The translations under genes were made by a program, and so were the position numbers. This document shows positions 1 to 8,491 of a DNA stretch of 44,858 nt, piece after piece. The first letter of the stretch is position 1. Each line of letters opens with the position of its first letter. The stretch comes from Gemmatimonadota bacterium. GTDB lineage: Bacteria > Gemmatimonadota > Gemmatimonadetes > Palauibacterales > KS3-K002. The stretch is taken from NCBI GenBank assembly GCA_020350785.1, contig CP070722.1, positions 139,221 to 184,078 on the forward strand, in the 5' to 3' direction. Under the pieces are notes generated by a model, which saw only the letters and a list, made by a program, of their open reading frames with translations, was not told where the DNA came from and made no database searches.

Positions 1-349
1 CGGGCCCTGGACTGTAGCGGGGCCCAGCGCGGTTGCCGCTGCTGATGGCGGCCGCCGGACGGGATCCGGCGCCGCGCTCGGCACCAATGTTGATTCTCAT
101 TCTCAACTTAACATAGAGCGGTCGCCTGACCCGGTCAAGGGACCGTCGTCGCTCCTGGGCTACGGCGTATACTCGTCCAAGCACCTCAGGTGGACGTGCT
201 GGACGCCGCCACGTGCTGGCTCCCACGGCCGACGCCATTGTACCTTGTGACAAGCCCAGGGGAATGGTGAGGTACCGCGGATTGGCGCAGCGGCTGAGGT
301 GACTTACGAGACCGAAGTGCCGTTCAACTGCTGTAGCGCGGAGAGAGAG
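1..349. other. Left-edge region without a supported gene
   Basis: I see no convincing complete gene here. A Fur-box-like sequence lies at 89-107. On the minus strand an open frame from an ATG at 100 runs off the left edge, but it gives only about 33 residues of low-complexity sequence and has no clear ribosome binding site, so I do not call it. An in-frame GTG at 299 could extend the first plus-strand gene, but the ATG at 350 has a purine-rich Shine-Dalgarno stretch and is preferred. Confidence 0.5.
89..107. promoter_or_regulatory. Candidate Fur-type iron box
   Basis: The 19-bp minus-strand sequence GTTGAGAATGAGAATCAAC contains two direct GAGAAT hexamers, close to the GATAAT units of the classical Fur box, and 5-bp outer inverted arms (GTTGA/TCAAC). 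It is the AT-richer part of an otherwise GC-rich stretch. If functional it could control a gene read leftwards out of the window, or the small gene at 350. This is motif resemblance only. Confidence 0.4.
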
Positions 350-616
350 ATGGACACAGAAGCAGTGGTCAGCCTGATCGCGCTATTGTCTTTCGGCCTC
401 GGATCTGCCATTGGATCCGCTGCCACCGTACTAACGCAGGCCTTGATCCGTAAGTACGGCGCCGCCAAGGACGAGGCGGCTCGCCTTCCAAGCAAGCTCG
501 ACGAAGTTCTCGATCGTATTGGCGACCGGCTCGAGTCACTCGAAGAGCGAGTGGAGTTCTCAGAGAGGCTGCTGACGGAGCGGTCTGGGGACAGCGAGAA
601 GAGCCGGTCAAAGTAA
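350..616 (+). CDS. Small single-helix membrane protein with coiled-coil tail
   Basis: The predicted protein has 88 residues. After a short acidic N-terminus there is one hydrophobic helix (about residues 5-27, rich in small residues, consistent with a membrane anchor). It is followed by a basic patch and a charged heptad-like stretch (about 38-75, KLDEVLDRIGDRLESLEERV) typical of a short coiled coil. The ATG at 350 is chosen because GAGAGAGAG lies directly upstream; an in-frame GTG at 299 would add 17 residues without a ribosome binding site. I do not recognise a family. The next gene follows after 33 nt, so the two may be co-transcribed. Confidence 0.6.
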   Translation: MDTEAVVSLIALLSFGLGSAIGSAATVLTQALIRKYGAAKDEAARLPSKLDEVLDRIGDRLESLEERVEFSERLLTERSGDSEKSRSK

Positions 617-649
617 GCTGTCTTGACGACTCGGGGAGGAGACTGCCTG

Positions 650-937
650 ATGTCCGCCTATGTTATCGTAGACATCCACATCACAGACCCCGTCCGCTAT
701 GAGGACTACAAGAAGATGGCCGGCCCGACACTGGCGGCGTTCGGCGGCAAGTTCGTGGTGCGCGGCGGCGCGGTCGAGACACTGGAAGGCGATTGGGATC
801 CGGGCCGGGTGGTCGTGTTGGAGTTTCCTGATCTGGAGCGCGCCCGGGAGTGGTGGGCCTCGGACGCGTATGGCCCCGCCAAGCGACTCCGACAGGAGTG
901 CGCGCGAAGCGAGATGATTCTGGTTCAGGGAACTTGA
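650..937 (+). CDS. DUF1330 family protein
   Basis: This is a 95-residue soluble protein. It starts with a beta strand (AYVIVDIHITDP) and continues with YEDYKKMAGPTLAAFGGKFVVRGG, a VVVLEFPD strand and an EWWASDAYGPAKRLR helix. This is the order seen in DUF1330 proteins, which have a ferredoxin-like (dimeric alpha+beta barrel) fold. The full domain is present and the length matches the family. The ATG at 650 follows a strong GGGGAGGAGA Shine-Dalgarno at 632-641; a more upstream start at 623 is less likely. The biochemical role of the family is not established, and I infer none beyond a small cytoplasmic binding or oxygenase-like fold. Confidence 0.85.
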   Translation: MSAYVIVDIHITDPVRYEDYKKMAGPTLAAFGGKFVVRGGAVETLEGDWDPGRVVVLEFPDLERAREWWASDAYGPAKRLRQECARSEMILVQGT

Positions 938-974
938 TTGATCATCGTTCGAGACTGATTCCGCCACCAAGACC

Positions 975-2531
975 ATGACTAGCACCACGCATCTGTCCGT
1001 TGCGAGCTTGAGGATTCATGGAACGAGGTCCGGCATCGTTGCGCTGTCGCTGTTCGCGCTCTGCGCCTGCGCCGGGGAGCGCGCGCCGGCCGAACGCCAG
1101 CGGCCCAACATCCTGTTCATATTCGCCGACGACCACGCGGCCCACGCGGTGAGCGCCTACGGCTCGCGGATCAACCGGACGCCCAACATCGACCGTCTGG
1201 CGCAGGAGGGGATGCTGTTCCGGAACGCCTTCGTGACCAACTCCATCTGTGCGCCCAGTCGGGCGGTGATCCTCACCGGGATGCACAGCCACAAGAACGG
1301 CGTGTTCACCAATCGCGAAGTCTTCGATTCGGCGCAGACCACCGTCGCCAAGCAGCTCCGGGCCGCCGGGTACCAGACGGCGATCATCGGGAAGTGGCAT
1401 CTCAAGAACCGGCCCACGGGGTTCGATCACTGGGAAGTCCTGCCGGGGCAGGGCACCTACTACAACCCGGACTTCCTCACCCCGGAGGGCAGGATCGCAC
1501 ACACCGGTTACGTCACCGACATCATCACCGACAAGGTGCTTGCCTGGCTGGCGGAGGGTCGCGATCCCGAGCGGCCGTTCCTGCTGATGTACCAGCACAA
1601 GGCGCCGCACCGCCGCTGGGAGCCCGGTCCCGATCATCTGTACCTATATGACGATCAGACGATCGCCGAGCCGGCGACCCTGTTCGATGACTACGAGGGA
1701 CGGAGCAGCGCGGCCGCGACCCAGGAGATGACCATCGCCCGGGACCTGTATGAGGATGACCTCAAGCTCGTACCGCCGGGGAATCTCAACGAAGCACAGC
1801 TCGCCGCCTGGAACGCCGCCTACGGTCCGAGGAACCAGGCGCTCCAGGAGGCCGAGCTGACGGACTCGGCGCTCGTGCGCTGGAAGTACCAGCGCTACAT
1901 CAAGGATTACCTGCGCGCCATCGCTTCGGTGGACGACAATCTGGGCCGGGTGCTCGACTATCTGGATGAATCCGGGCTGGCCGCCAACACGGTGGTCCTC
2001 TACAACTCGGATCAGGGCTTCTTCTTGGGCGATCACGGCTGGTACGACAAGCGCTGGATGTACGAGCCCTCGCTGCGCGCGCCGCTGCTGGTGCGCTGGC
2101 CCGGTGTCGTGGAAGCTGGTTCTCAGAACCGGGACCTTGTTCAGAATCTCGACTTCGCCGCGACCTTCCTGGAGATGGCGGGCCTGCCCGTGCCCAGCAC
2201 GATGCAGGGGCGGAGCCTGGTACCGTTGCTCGAAGGCACGACGCCCGCCGATTGGCGCGACGCCATCTACTATCAGTACTTCGAGTACCCGGCCGTGCAT
2301 TCGGTCCGCCGGCACTACGGGATCCGCACCGACCGCTACAAACTGATCCACTACTACGAGATCGACGAGTGGGAGCTGTTCGATCTGGCAAGCGACCCTG
2401 AAGAGATGAGAAGTGTCTATGCCGAGGCCGAGTACGCTGGCGTAGTCGACGAGTTGAAGGCGCGGCTCGGCGAGCTGCGGGCCCAGTACGAGGTGCCGGA
2501 CGAGGACCCTGTTCCCTATCCCGAAGGTTGA
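975..2531 (+). CDS. Sulfatase, exported lipoprotein
   Basis: This is a 518-residue type I sulfatase of the alkaline phosphatase superfamily, which hydrolyses sulfate esters in the periplasm or on the cell surface. The N-terminus carries a hydrophobic signal (residues 18-31) and a lipobox ending at Cys32. NILFIFADD holds the metal-binding Asp pair (D52/D53). CAPSR at 92-96 is the C-x-P-x-R core in which Cys92 would become formylglycine, followed by the usual [10 protein letters not shown]. Further motifs are GKWHLK and, late in the domain, [10 protein letters not shown]. The length is normal for the family. Conversion of Cys92 needs a formylglycine-generating enzyme, which is not in this window. 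The substrate cannot be deduced: sulfated glycans and small organosulfates are both possible. Confidence 0.92.
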   Translation: MTSTTHLSVASLRIHGTRSGIVALSLFALCACAGERAPAERQRPNILFIFADDHAAHAVSAYGSRINRTPNIDRLAQEGMLFRNAFVTNSICAPSRAVILTGMHSHKNGVFTNREVFDSAQTTVAKQLRAAGYQTAIIGKWHLKNRPTGFDHWEVLPGQGTYYNPDFLTPEGRIAHTGYVTDIITDKVLAWLAEGRDPERPFLLMYQHKAPHRRWEPGPDHLYLYDDQTIAEPATLFDDYEGRSSAAATQEMTIARDLYEDDLKLVPPGNLNEAQLAAWNAAYGPRNQALQEAELTDSALVRWKYQRYIKDYLRAIASVDDNLGRVLDYLDESGLAANTVVLYNSDQGFFLGDHGWYDKRWMYEPSLRAPLLVRWPGVVEAGSQNRDLVQNLDFAATFLEMAGLPVPSTMQGRSLVPLLEGTTPADWRDAIYYQYFEYPAVHSVRRHYGIRTDRYKLIHYYEIDEWELFDLASDPEEMRSVYAEAEYAGVVDELKARLGELRAQYEVPDEDPVPYPEG

Positions 2532-2706
2532 GTTTGCCCGGGCGCTCGCGGCTCTTGTGTGACGGATGTGGTAGAGGATCTGGACCGTGCGAGGCGCGGT
2601 CGCCAATCGCCCGCTGCGCCTCTGTGGATTTCGCTGCTTGCTCGACTCCCGGCCGGACGTCCACTAGATTGGTGCGTTTTCGGAGGGTATCACCTGTGGA
2701 ACCATC

Positions 2707-5151
2707 ATGCAGTCAGGTAATGAAGCGATAGGCCACCGCGCGCGGTCGGCGCAGCGGGTCTCCGCCACGTCCCTGGCCACTCTGTCGGTCGCCGCCCTGG
2801 CGGCGCTGGCCTGTAATGAGGGTGGGCCGCGCTACGTCGAGAGCGCGCTGCCCGATTCCGCGATCGCGATCGAGTCGCTGCTGCTGGCGACGCACGATGC
2901 CGAGGCGGCGCTGCGCTTGAGCGGGTCGCAGATGACGCTGATGGGAGAGTCCCTCGAGGCGGACCACCCGCTCTGGCCGGTCTATACTTACTTGCTGGGA
3001 GAGGCGCACCGGCTCCGCGGAGAGACCGACATGGCGGGCGAGAGCCACCGCCGGTTGGTGGAATGGGCGGCCGGCGATCCGCTGAATGACGGTTGGGGCG
3101 GCAGCGGACTCGCCGCTGTGTCTCTTTGGCGTCTACTGGCCAGCGCGACCTCGCAGGCGACGGTCGATTCAACGGCGGCTAGAGGATTGCTCGCTCTGGC
3201 CGACTCGCTGCGCCGCACGCGGCTCGTGCGCGGCATGTTCCGGACGCCGATACTCAGCGCCTTGCCACAACTCGAGGAGGAGATCGCCCGGCTGACCGCT
3301 CTGGTCGCCTGGCGCGCCGGCCTGCAGGAAGAGGCTCGCGAACGATTCGTGACATTCATGGCGATGGCGCGGGACCTGGAGCTGAGCGTCGATGAGCGCG
3401 GGCTGCTCGAGGTGGAGCTGAGCGACGACGAGCGCGCAATGCTGGAGGATGTGCTGGCCTCCGGGCTGGCCAGGCCGGATCTCCTCGCCCTCGCGGTGGG
3501 ACGCCGGCTACAGCTTCTGCGGGGCCGGGATTACCAGGCCGAACTGCTGCTGCGCAGGGCGCGACGCAGCACGGATTCGCAGATAAGGGCGGAGGCTGCC
3601 CTCTACCTGGCGGACCTGCCGACTGCCGGGCGGCGCGCCGCCAGCGCGCTGTTGGATTCGGCCATCGCCGAGACCGCGGATCCGGAGGTGAGGCAGGAAG
3701 CCCTCTTCCAGAGGGGTCTCAGGAACGCCGTGCTGGCCACGGGTGATAGCCTGGCGTTCCGGCGCGACATGACGGCGCTGGAAGAGGCGTTTCCGGAGGG
3801 TAGGCGTACGGCCGACGCGCTCTGGCAGCTGGCCCGGCACTACGAGGATCTCGGCGACCTGGACGAGGCGCTCGGCTACTTTGTCCGGCTGCGCGAGTTC
3901 ACCGGGCCCAACGAGTATGGGAGCCGTTCCCTGTACCGGCCGGCGCTCGCTTTGTACACCGTGGGTCGGAGCCGGGAGGCGGCGGCGCTGCTCGAGCAAC
4001 TGGAGGATCGCGGGCCCGGCGATCTGTACGTTCACAGCCTGTTCTGGCTGGGGCGCATCGCTGAAGAGAGCGGCGAGGGGGGCGAGGCCGCGCGGTACTT
4101 TGCAGAGGTGATCGAGCAGGCGCCGTGGGATTACTACGGGTTGCGGGCGCTCATGCATACCAACATGGGCGGGGCGGCGCGGAATGAATTCTGGCCGGAT
4201 CCTGAGACGGCTGCGGCGATACAGGCCGCCTACGATGCGAGCCACGTGGACAGCTTGCTCGCCGGCGGTGGCCCCTATCACCTGCGGTTGCGGTTCGCGT
4301 TGGAGACGGGCCTCTATCGCACGGCGCTCGAGGCCGAATCGGAGATGCGTCGCCTTTTCACCCCTCGGCGACTGGAGGATCTGGGGCTGCAGGAGGTGGA
4401 CAGTTCGGGCTGGTTGCCTCGCGTGGCGGCGTTGCTGGCGCTGCGCCAGGACGCCCGAGCCGCGAAGGACTGGGTCGCGGATGCGGGAAACCGCCTCACG
4501 GTCGCCGGCGCGGTCGGCTACGGGGCGAGTGACTGGCCTCTGGCCAGCCTCCTGTCCGTTGCCGCCGAAGAGCCCAACGAGATGCAGGCGGCGGCGCAGC
4601 GGGATGCCCGATACTTGAAGACCGCGTATCCCAGAATCTTCATCGAGCCTCTCGCGGCGGCCGCGCGTCCTCACTCGGTCGAGCCCGAGCTGCTCTACGG
4701 CGTGGCAAGGATCGAGAGCGCCTTCTTTCCCGCAGCTCTCTCCCGCGACGGCGCCCTGGGCCTGTTCCAGTTCACGGAGGCGACTTTCCGCCAGTTGAAT
4801 CGGAGGTGGGAGCTCAGCGCGAGCGCGGGCACGGACTCGTGGGTGGAGTACCTGCTCGATCCGCGGCGGAGCGTCGAGCTGGGCGCGCGCTGGTTCGCGC
4901 TGTTACCCGATTCGCGCCTACGCCGTTCGCCTGACGGCGCCGCTGCCAACACTCTGTTGAGACTGCTCGAGCATCAGAAGGGCTACTCCAATGTCAAAGC
5001 TTCCGATGACCGATGGGTTGCCCTCGGGCGCGACGATGATATCGAGTACATGATCGAGACCTTCGGCTTCGCCGACGCGCGGATCTTCGCTCGGCGGGTG
5101 ATTCCTGGGATGTTCGTTGCCAGAGCGGCTCAGTTCTTCGAGGGCCGCTGA
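2707..5151 (+). CDS. Soluble lytic murein transglycosylase-like lipoprotein
   Basis: The protein has 814 residues. The N-terminus has a hydrophobic stretch ending in LAALAC (lipidated Cys36), so it should be a periplasm-facing lipoprotein. Residues about 50-600 are helical-repeat (TPR/superhelical) sequence as in Slt70. The C-terminal SLT domain is clear: ELLYGVARIESAFFP with catalytic Glu670, then GALGLFQFTEATFRQLN, then the VELGARWFALL helix. It should cleave the glycan backbone of peptidoglycan, producing 1,6-anhydro-muropeptides. The length slightly exceeds E. coli Slt. The stop codon lies 4 nt before the ATG of the TIR gene, so the two are almost certainly translated from one message. 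ATG 2707 is the first in-frame start that keeps the signal; its ribosome binding site is weak. Confidence 0.88.
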   Translation: MQSGNEAIGHRARSAQRVSATSLATLSVAALAALACNEGGPRYVESALPDSAIAIESLLLATHDAEAALRLSGSQMTLMGESLEADHPLWPVYTYLLGEAHRLRGETDMAGESHRRLVEWAAGDPLNDGWGGSGLAAVSLWRLLASATSQATVDSTAARGLLALADSLRRTRLVRGMFRTPILSALPQLEEEIARLTALVAWRAGLQEEARERFVTFMAMARDLELSVDERGLLEVELSDDERAMLEDVLASGLARPDLLALAVGRRLQLLRGRDYQAELLLRRARRSTDSQIRAEAALYLADLPTAGRRAASALLDSAIAETADPEVRQEALFQRGLRNAVLATGDSLAFRRDMTALEEAFPEGRRTADALWQLARHYEDLGDLDEALGYFVRLREFTGPNEYGSRSLYRPALALYTVGRSREAAALLEQLEDRGPGDLYVHSLFWLGRIAEESGEGGEAARYFAEVIEQAPWDYYGLRALMHTNMGGAARNEFWPDPETAAAIQAAYDASHVDSLLAGGGPYHLRLRFALETGLYRTALEAESEMRRLFTPRRLEDLGLQEVDSSGWLPRVAALLALRQDARAAKDWVADAGNRLTVAGAVGYGASDWPLASLLSVAAEEPNEMQAAAQRDARYLKTAYPRIFIEPLAAAARPHSVEPELLYGVARIESAFFPAALSRDGALGLFQFTEATFRQLNRRWELSASAGTDSWVEYLLDPRRSVELGARWFALLPDSRLRRSPDGAAANTLLRLLEHQKGYSNVKASDDRWVALGRDDDIEYMIETFGFADARIFARRVIPGMFVARAAQFFEGR

Positions 5152-5155
5152 CGAC

Positions 5156-6787
5156 ATGAACGCCGTCTTCATCAGCTACCGACGAGAGGATGGGGGCTAC
5201 GCCGGACGCCTGTACTCGGACTTGAGCGCCCGTTTCGGGGAACGGCAGATCTTCATGGATGTGGATGACATCGTTCCCGGCCGGCCGTTCCCCAGAGAGG
5301 TGATGGATGCGCTGCTGTCCTGCCGCGTCGTGCTGGCGGTAGTCGGCGAGAGGTGGCGGAGCCAGGCCAACCTCGAGCGTCTGAACGATCCCAACGACTG
5401 GGTGTTGCAGGAGCTGAAGACCGCCCTGACGCGCGAGGTCGCGGTCATTCCGCTGCTGGTGGGTGGAACGAAGGTACCGCGAGAGGAGGAGCTGCCTCCC
5501 GATCTCGCTCCGCTGTCGCGGCGTGAGGCTTTCGAGGTTCGTGATTCGGCGTGGCAGGACGATGTGCGCCGATTGATCGACACGCTGCAACGCCACTTCG
5601 GCGTGCGGCGCGAGCGGTCGCCCTGGGCGCGAAGGATAGCCAGGCTCTTGGCGGTCGGCGCGGTCGCGGCGCTGGCCTACCTCGGCGCTCGGTCCGGGCT
5701 TTTTCCCCGACCTGGACCCGGGCCGGGCCCGCGGGTGATCGCCGCCACCTTGACCACCGTCCCGCTCAGCCTGCTGAACTCCATGCAGGAAAACCCTGAC
5801 CTTTACTGGTTCAAGTTCTCCGGGGTCAACCCGGGCGAATCTAAGGCGTTCTTGAAGGTTCGTTTCGAGGTTGCCGGCCCGGTGATGATCGTCGGGCGTG
5901 ACGGCGAGGAAGAGCAAACGTTCGACCTGCCGCCGGGAAGCAGTTGGACGACGGAAGAGGTGCCAGTGAATCTCACGGTGCTGAACTACGATAAGCGGGG
6001 CTCAGTCACCGTCGAATGGCAAATCGAGACCGCTGATGGAAGACCGCTGGACGCGCACGCCACAAACATAACCCTATTGCCGGCGAACACCGTGAAGTGG
6101 GACTTGAAGACGCGGCGCTTTGAGGGCGATGCGCCGATCGAAGTGTCTTTCCCGACCGACTACCTGCTGGCATCATTGGCCGCTTGGACGGTCACCGAGA
6201 ACGACAGCGTGCGCACCCGCGCGAGGGAACTGTACGAGCAGTCGGGCGCACAGGTGCAGTCACTTCGGGATTGGTATGCGCGCCTGTACACCGCCTTCTT
6301 CAATGACTCCGAAGAACGGATACTGATCCGCTCGCCCGAGCCCGACTTTCCGCCATCCGGCGAGCGCGATATCCACACGGCCGTTCAGGTCCTGCGCGAT
6401 CCGGTACACACCGCGGAGCCGTTGGAAGTCGTTCTTTTCCTCTCCGCGCTGACCAGGGCGGCGCCAATCCCGGCGCGGGTGCGGCTGGCGATGGTGGTGG
6501 CACCTTCCACCGAAAGCTTGGACGAGAAGGTCTTTTTCCTGGCGTGGCTAGAATCTGGCGAGTGGCACGCGCTGGAGGTCAGCGGCAGCGGGACCCGCCG
6601 CACGTTCGAGGATAACGAGCGTCTTGCGACGCAACGGATCCGAGCTCTGCAGCAATCGTTGCCCGCCTTGTTCGATTCACTGGATGCGAGCGGAATCTTC
6701 TATCAGCCGGGCGAAACCTCGATCGCGGTCGACTTCGACAAGGCCCTGGAGAGCTACCGGATACGACCCCTGCCTTACGACGGATAG
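5156..6787 (+). CDS. Membrane-anchored TIR-domain protein with degenerate transglutaminase-like C-terminus
   Basis: The protein has 543 residues from ATG 5156; an earlier in-frame start at 5117 would overlap the upstream gene. Residues 1-145 are a TIR domain: AVFISYRREDGGYAGRLY, then FMDVDDIVPGRPF, then NDWVLQELKTAL. Glu86 in DWVLQEL aligns with the catalytic Glu of NAD-cleaving TIR domains (DWVHKEI in SARM1). Residues about 160-178 form one membrane helix, followed by a Pro/Gly linker. The rest (about 195-543) is predicted extracytoplasmic. Its part from about 340 to 480 (RARELYEQS, then DIHTAVQVLRDP, then AEPLEVVLFLSALTRAAPIPARVRL) resembles a transglutaminase-like fold, with Ala where the catalytic Cys is expected. 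That resemblance is my inference. Genetic coupling to the lytic transglycosylase suggests envelope sensing. Confidence 0.85.
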   Translation: MNAVFISYRREDGGYAGRLYSDLSARFGERQIFMDVDDIVPGRPFPREVMDALLSCRVVLAVVGERWRSQANLERLNDPNDWVLQELKTALTREVAVIPLLVGGTKVPREEELPPDLAPLSRREAFEVRDSAWQDDVRRLIDTLQRHFGVRRERSPWARRIARLLAVGAVAALAYLGARSGLFPRPGPGPGPRVIAATLTTVPLSLLNSMQENPDLYWFKFSGVNPGESKAFLKVRFEVAGPVMIVGRDGEEEQTFDLPPGSSWTTEEVPVNLTVLNYDKRGSVTVEWQIETADGRPLDAHATNITLLPANTVKWDLKTRRFEGDAPIEVSFPTDYLLASLAAWTVTENDSVRTRARELYEQSGAQVQSLRDWYARLYTAFFNDSEERILIRSPEPDFPPSGERDIHTAVQVLRDPVHTAEPLEVVLFLSALTRAAPIPARVRLAMVVAPSTESLDEKVFFLAWLESGEWHALEVSGSGTRRTFEDNERLATQRIRALQQSLPALFDSLDASGIFYQPGETSIAVDFDKALESYRIRPLPYDG

Positions 6788-6841
6788 CCGGCGGTCCGAG
6801 GCTGCTATGGCGTGCTCAGCATCATGGCTCGGGCCGTGCCT

Positions 6842-8293
6842 CTAGCGGATCTTCGGCCGGAAGTTGCTGTGCTGCCACAGGCGGAGCACGCGGCCGTCGG
6901 GTCCGACGTCGAAGCGAATCTCCTCACCCAGCGACTTGTCGTCGCGCACGCGGCGGAACGTGTGCTCGCCGGTCTTCTCCAGCTCGGTCAGCGCGTCCAG
7001 CGGATCGTCCGTGGGCAGCGAGACCATGGCAAGCTTGCCCTTCCATAGGATGACTTCTAGCTCGCCCCACCAGGGAGAGAGGTCGTAGGTTCCGGTATAC
7101 AGCTCGAGCGATGGGTCGGTCGGCTCCTCCACCGCGGTCGTGTCGACAGCCGCCGCGATGGCGGGGCCGACGATCCGCTGGGCCGTCGACGTAAAACTGC
7201 CGGAGTTCACGCCGCTGGCGTTCGACATGAAGATGGTCGCGATCTTGTTCTTCGGATCGAGGCTGAAGCTGGACCGGTAGCCCGGACAGCTACCGCCATG
7301 CCCCACGTAGGTCTTGTCGTCCATCCGCCAGGTCGAAAAACCTAGCCCCCACTTGGTCTCCCAGTCGGGATCGATCCAGTGGACGCGGTACATCTCGCGC
7401 AGGGTGTTGCGGCCCAGGATCTCGTCCGCTTCGTGGTGCAGCACCCGGAACTGCCAGGCGGCGAAGCGCCCCAGGTCCTCGACCGTCGATGCGTAGCCCG
7501 CCGCCGGGGAGATCCCCCGCGCCTGGAAGACCCCCACGGGCTCGCGTTCGCCGTTGCGCCGCATCGCGGTGTAGCCTCTTGCCATGCGGCCGCCGTGCTC
7601 GGCGACCGGGATGTCGGTAGTGGTGGATGCCATGGCGAGCGGGTCGAGGATGTGAGCGCGGATGTACGCCGAGTAGTCGTCCCCGGATAGCGCCGTGATC
7701 AGCTCACCCGCCAGCGTCAGCCCCAGGTTCGAGTACTGGAAGTACTCGTAAGCGGGGTAGAGCTCCTCCTGGTCAGACAGCCGCTCCAGTATCTGCTCGT
7801 GCGTTGGGAACGGGAAATCCGGCGGCGACCAGTAGGGGTAGTCGGACTCTCGCGGCAGCCCGGAAGAATGCGTGAGCAGCCCCTCGACGGTGACCGCCGG
7901 CGCATCGGGGTAGGTGTCGCCGATGTCGAACCAGTCGAGATGCGCGCCGACCGGATCGTCGAGCCTCAGCAGTCCCTCGTCCCGCAGCCGCATGACGCCG
8001 ACCGACGTGAACAGCTTCGAGATCGAGCAGATGGAATACACGGTTTGCGGTGTCGCCGGCCGCTGGGCCTCGCGGTCGGCATACCCCAGCCCTTTGGACC
8101 AGAGCATGTCCTGGTCGTAGATCACGGCCATGGAGATGCCCGGGATCTCCTCATAGGCGCGCTGCGCGTCGGCCCATACCTCGAGCAGGTGGAGGGCCTC
8201 GCGGACCCGCGGGTTGTCTCGTATCTCGATCTCCTGGCCGAACGCGGACGTGGCGATGGCGACGGCGAGCAGGGGCGACAGCAGATGGCGCAT
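6842..8293 (-). CDS. Secreted serine hydrolase (class C beta-lactamase/esterase family)
   Basis: From ATG 8293 the protein has 483 residues with a cleavable signal (HLLSPLLAVAIATSAFGQ). A longer frame to 8377 would put non-signal sequence in front; GGAG upstream of 8293 supports the short start. The penicillin-binding-protein-like fold carries SISK (S90-x-x-K93, nucleophile and general base), YSN (Y187-N189) and HGG (332-334) in family order. A C-terminal domain (about 400-483, YTGTYDLSPWWGELEVILWKGKLAM) resembles the lipocalin-like DUF3471 tail of such enzymes. Members hydrolyse esters, peptides or D-amino-acid amides; the substrate here is unknown. It is not evidence of antibiotic resistance. 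The gene is convergent with the TIR gene. Confidence 0.9.
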   Translation of the reverse strand: MRHLLSPLLAVAIATSAFGQEIEIRDNPRVREALHLLEVWADAQRAYEEIPGISMAVIYDQDMLWSKGLGYADREAQRPATPQTVYSICSISKLFTSVGVMRLRDEGLLRLDDPVGAHLDWFDIGDTYPDAPAVTVEGLLTHSSGLPRESDYPYWSPPDFPFPTHEQILERLSDQEELYPAYEYFQYSNLGLTLAGELITALSGDDYSAYIRAHILDPLAMASTTTDIPVAEHGGRMARGYTAMRRNGEREPVGVFQARGISPAAGYASTVEDLGRFAAWQFRVLHHEADEILGRNTLREMYRVHWIDPDWETKWGLGFSTWRMDDKTYVGHGGSCPGYRSSFSLDPKNKIATIFMSNASGVNSGSFTSTAQRIVGPAIAAAVDTTAVEEPTDPSLELYTGTYDLSPWWGELEVILWKGKLAMVSLPTDDPLDALTELEKTGEHTFRRVRDDKSLGEEIRFDVGPDGRVLRLWQHSNFRPKIR

Positions 8294-8342
8294 GTTAGGC
8301 TCCGGCGTTGGATGGACGATCCAGGCAAAGCGTGATCGGGAA

Positions 8343-8354
8343 AGGAACGTTCCT
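8343..8354. promoter_or_regulatory. 12-bp palindrome upstream of the serine hydrolase
   Basis: AGGAACGTTCCT is a perfect 12-bp palindrome 50 bp upstream of the serine hydrolase start at 8293, a position compatible with an operator. No cognate regulator is identified. Confidence 0.3.
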
Positions 8355-8369
8355 GGGCCCAAGTATGGT

Positions 8370-8389
8370 GACAGCACCCAGGTGCTGTC
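8370..8389. terminator. Inverted repeat, possible terminator of the rrf2 unit
   Basis: GACAGCACC (8370-8378) and GGTGCTGTC (8381-8389) are perfect 9-bp arms with a 2-base centre. The repeat lies about 100 bp beyond the stop of the small CxxC gene on the minus strand and could end that transcript. It could equally be an operator for the serine hydrolase. No clear U-tract follows. Confidence 0.3.
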
Positions 8390-8491
8390 CAGCCACGAAA
8401 GTCGTTAAGAATCACCGCAGCGCCGCCAGCCAGCTACCCAGACAGGCGAGCCTGGTTTCCACGCTACGTGGGTATCCTGCTGAGCTTCGCC

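Noticed and set aside
1..100. Partial minus-strand gene running off the left edge
   Set aside because: Only about 33 low-complexity residues and no ribosome binding site; the evidence is insufficient.
6842..8293. Antibiotic-resistance class C beta-lactamase
   Set aside because: SxxK, YxN and HGG are shared by many esterases and peptidases; the extra C-terminal domain and length fit a general serine hydrolase better.
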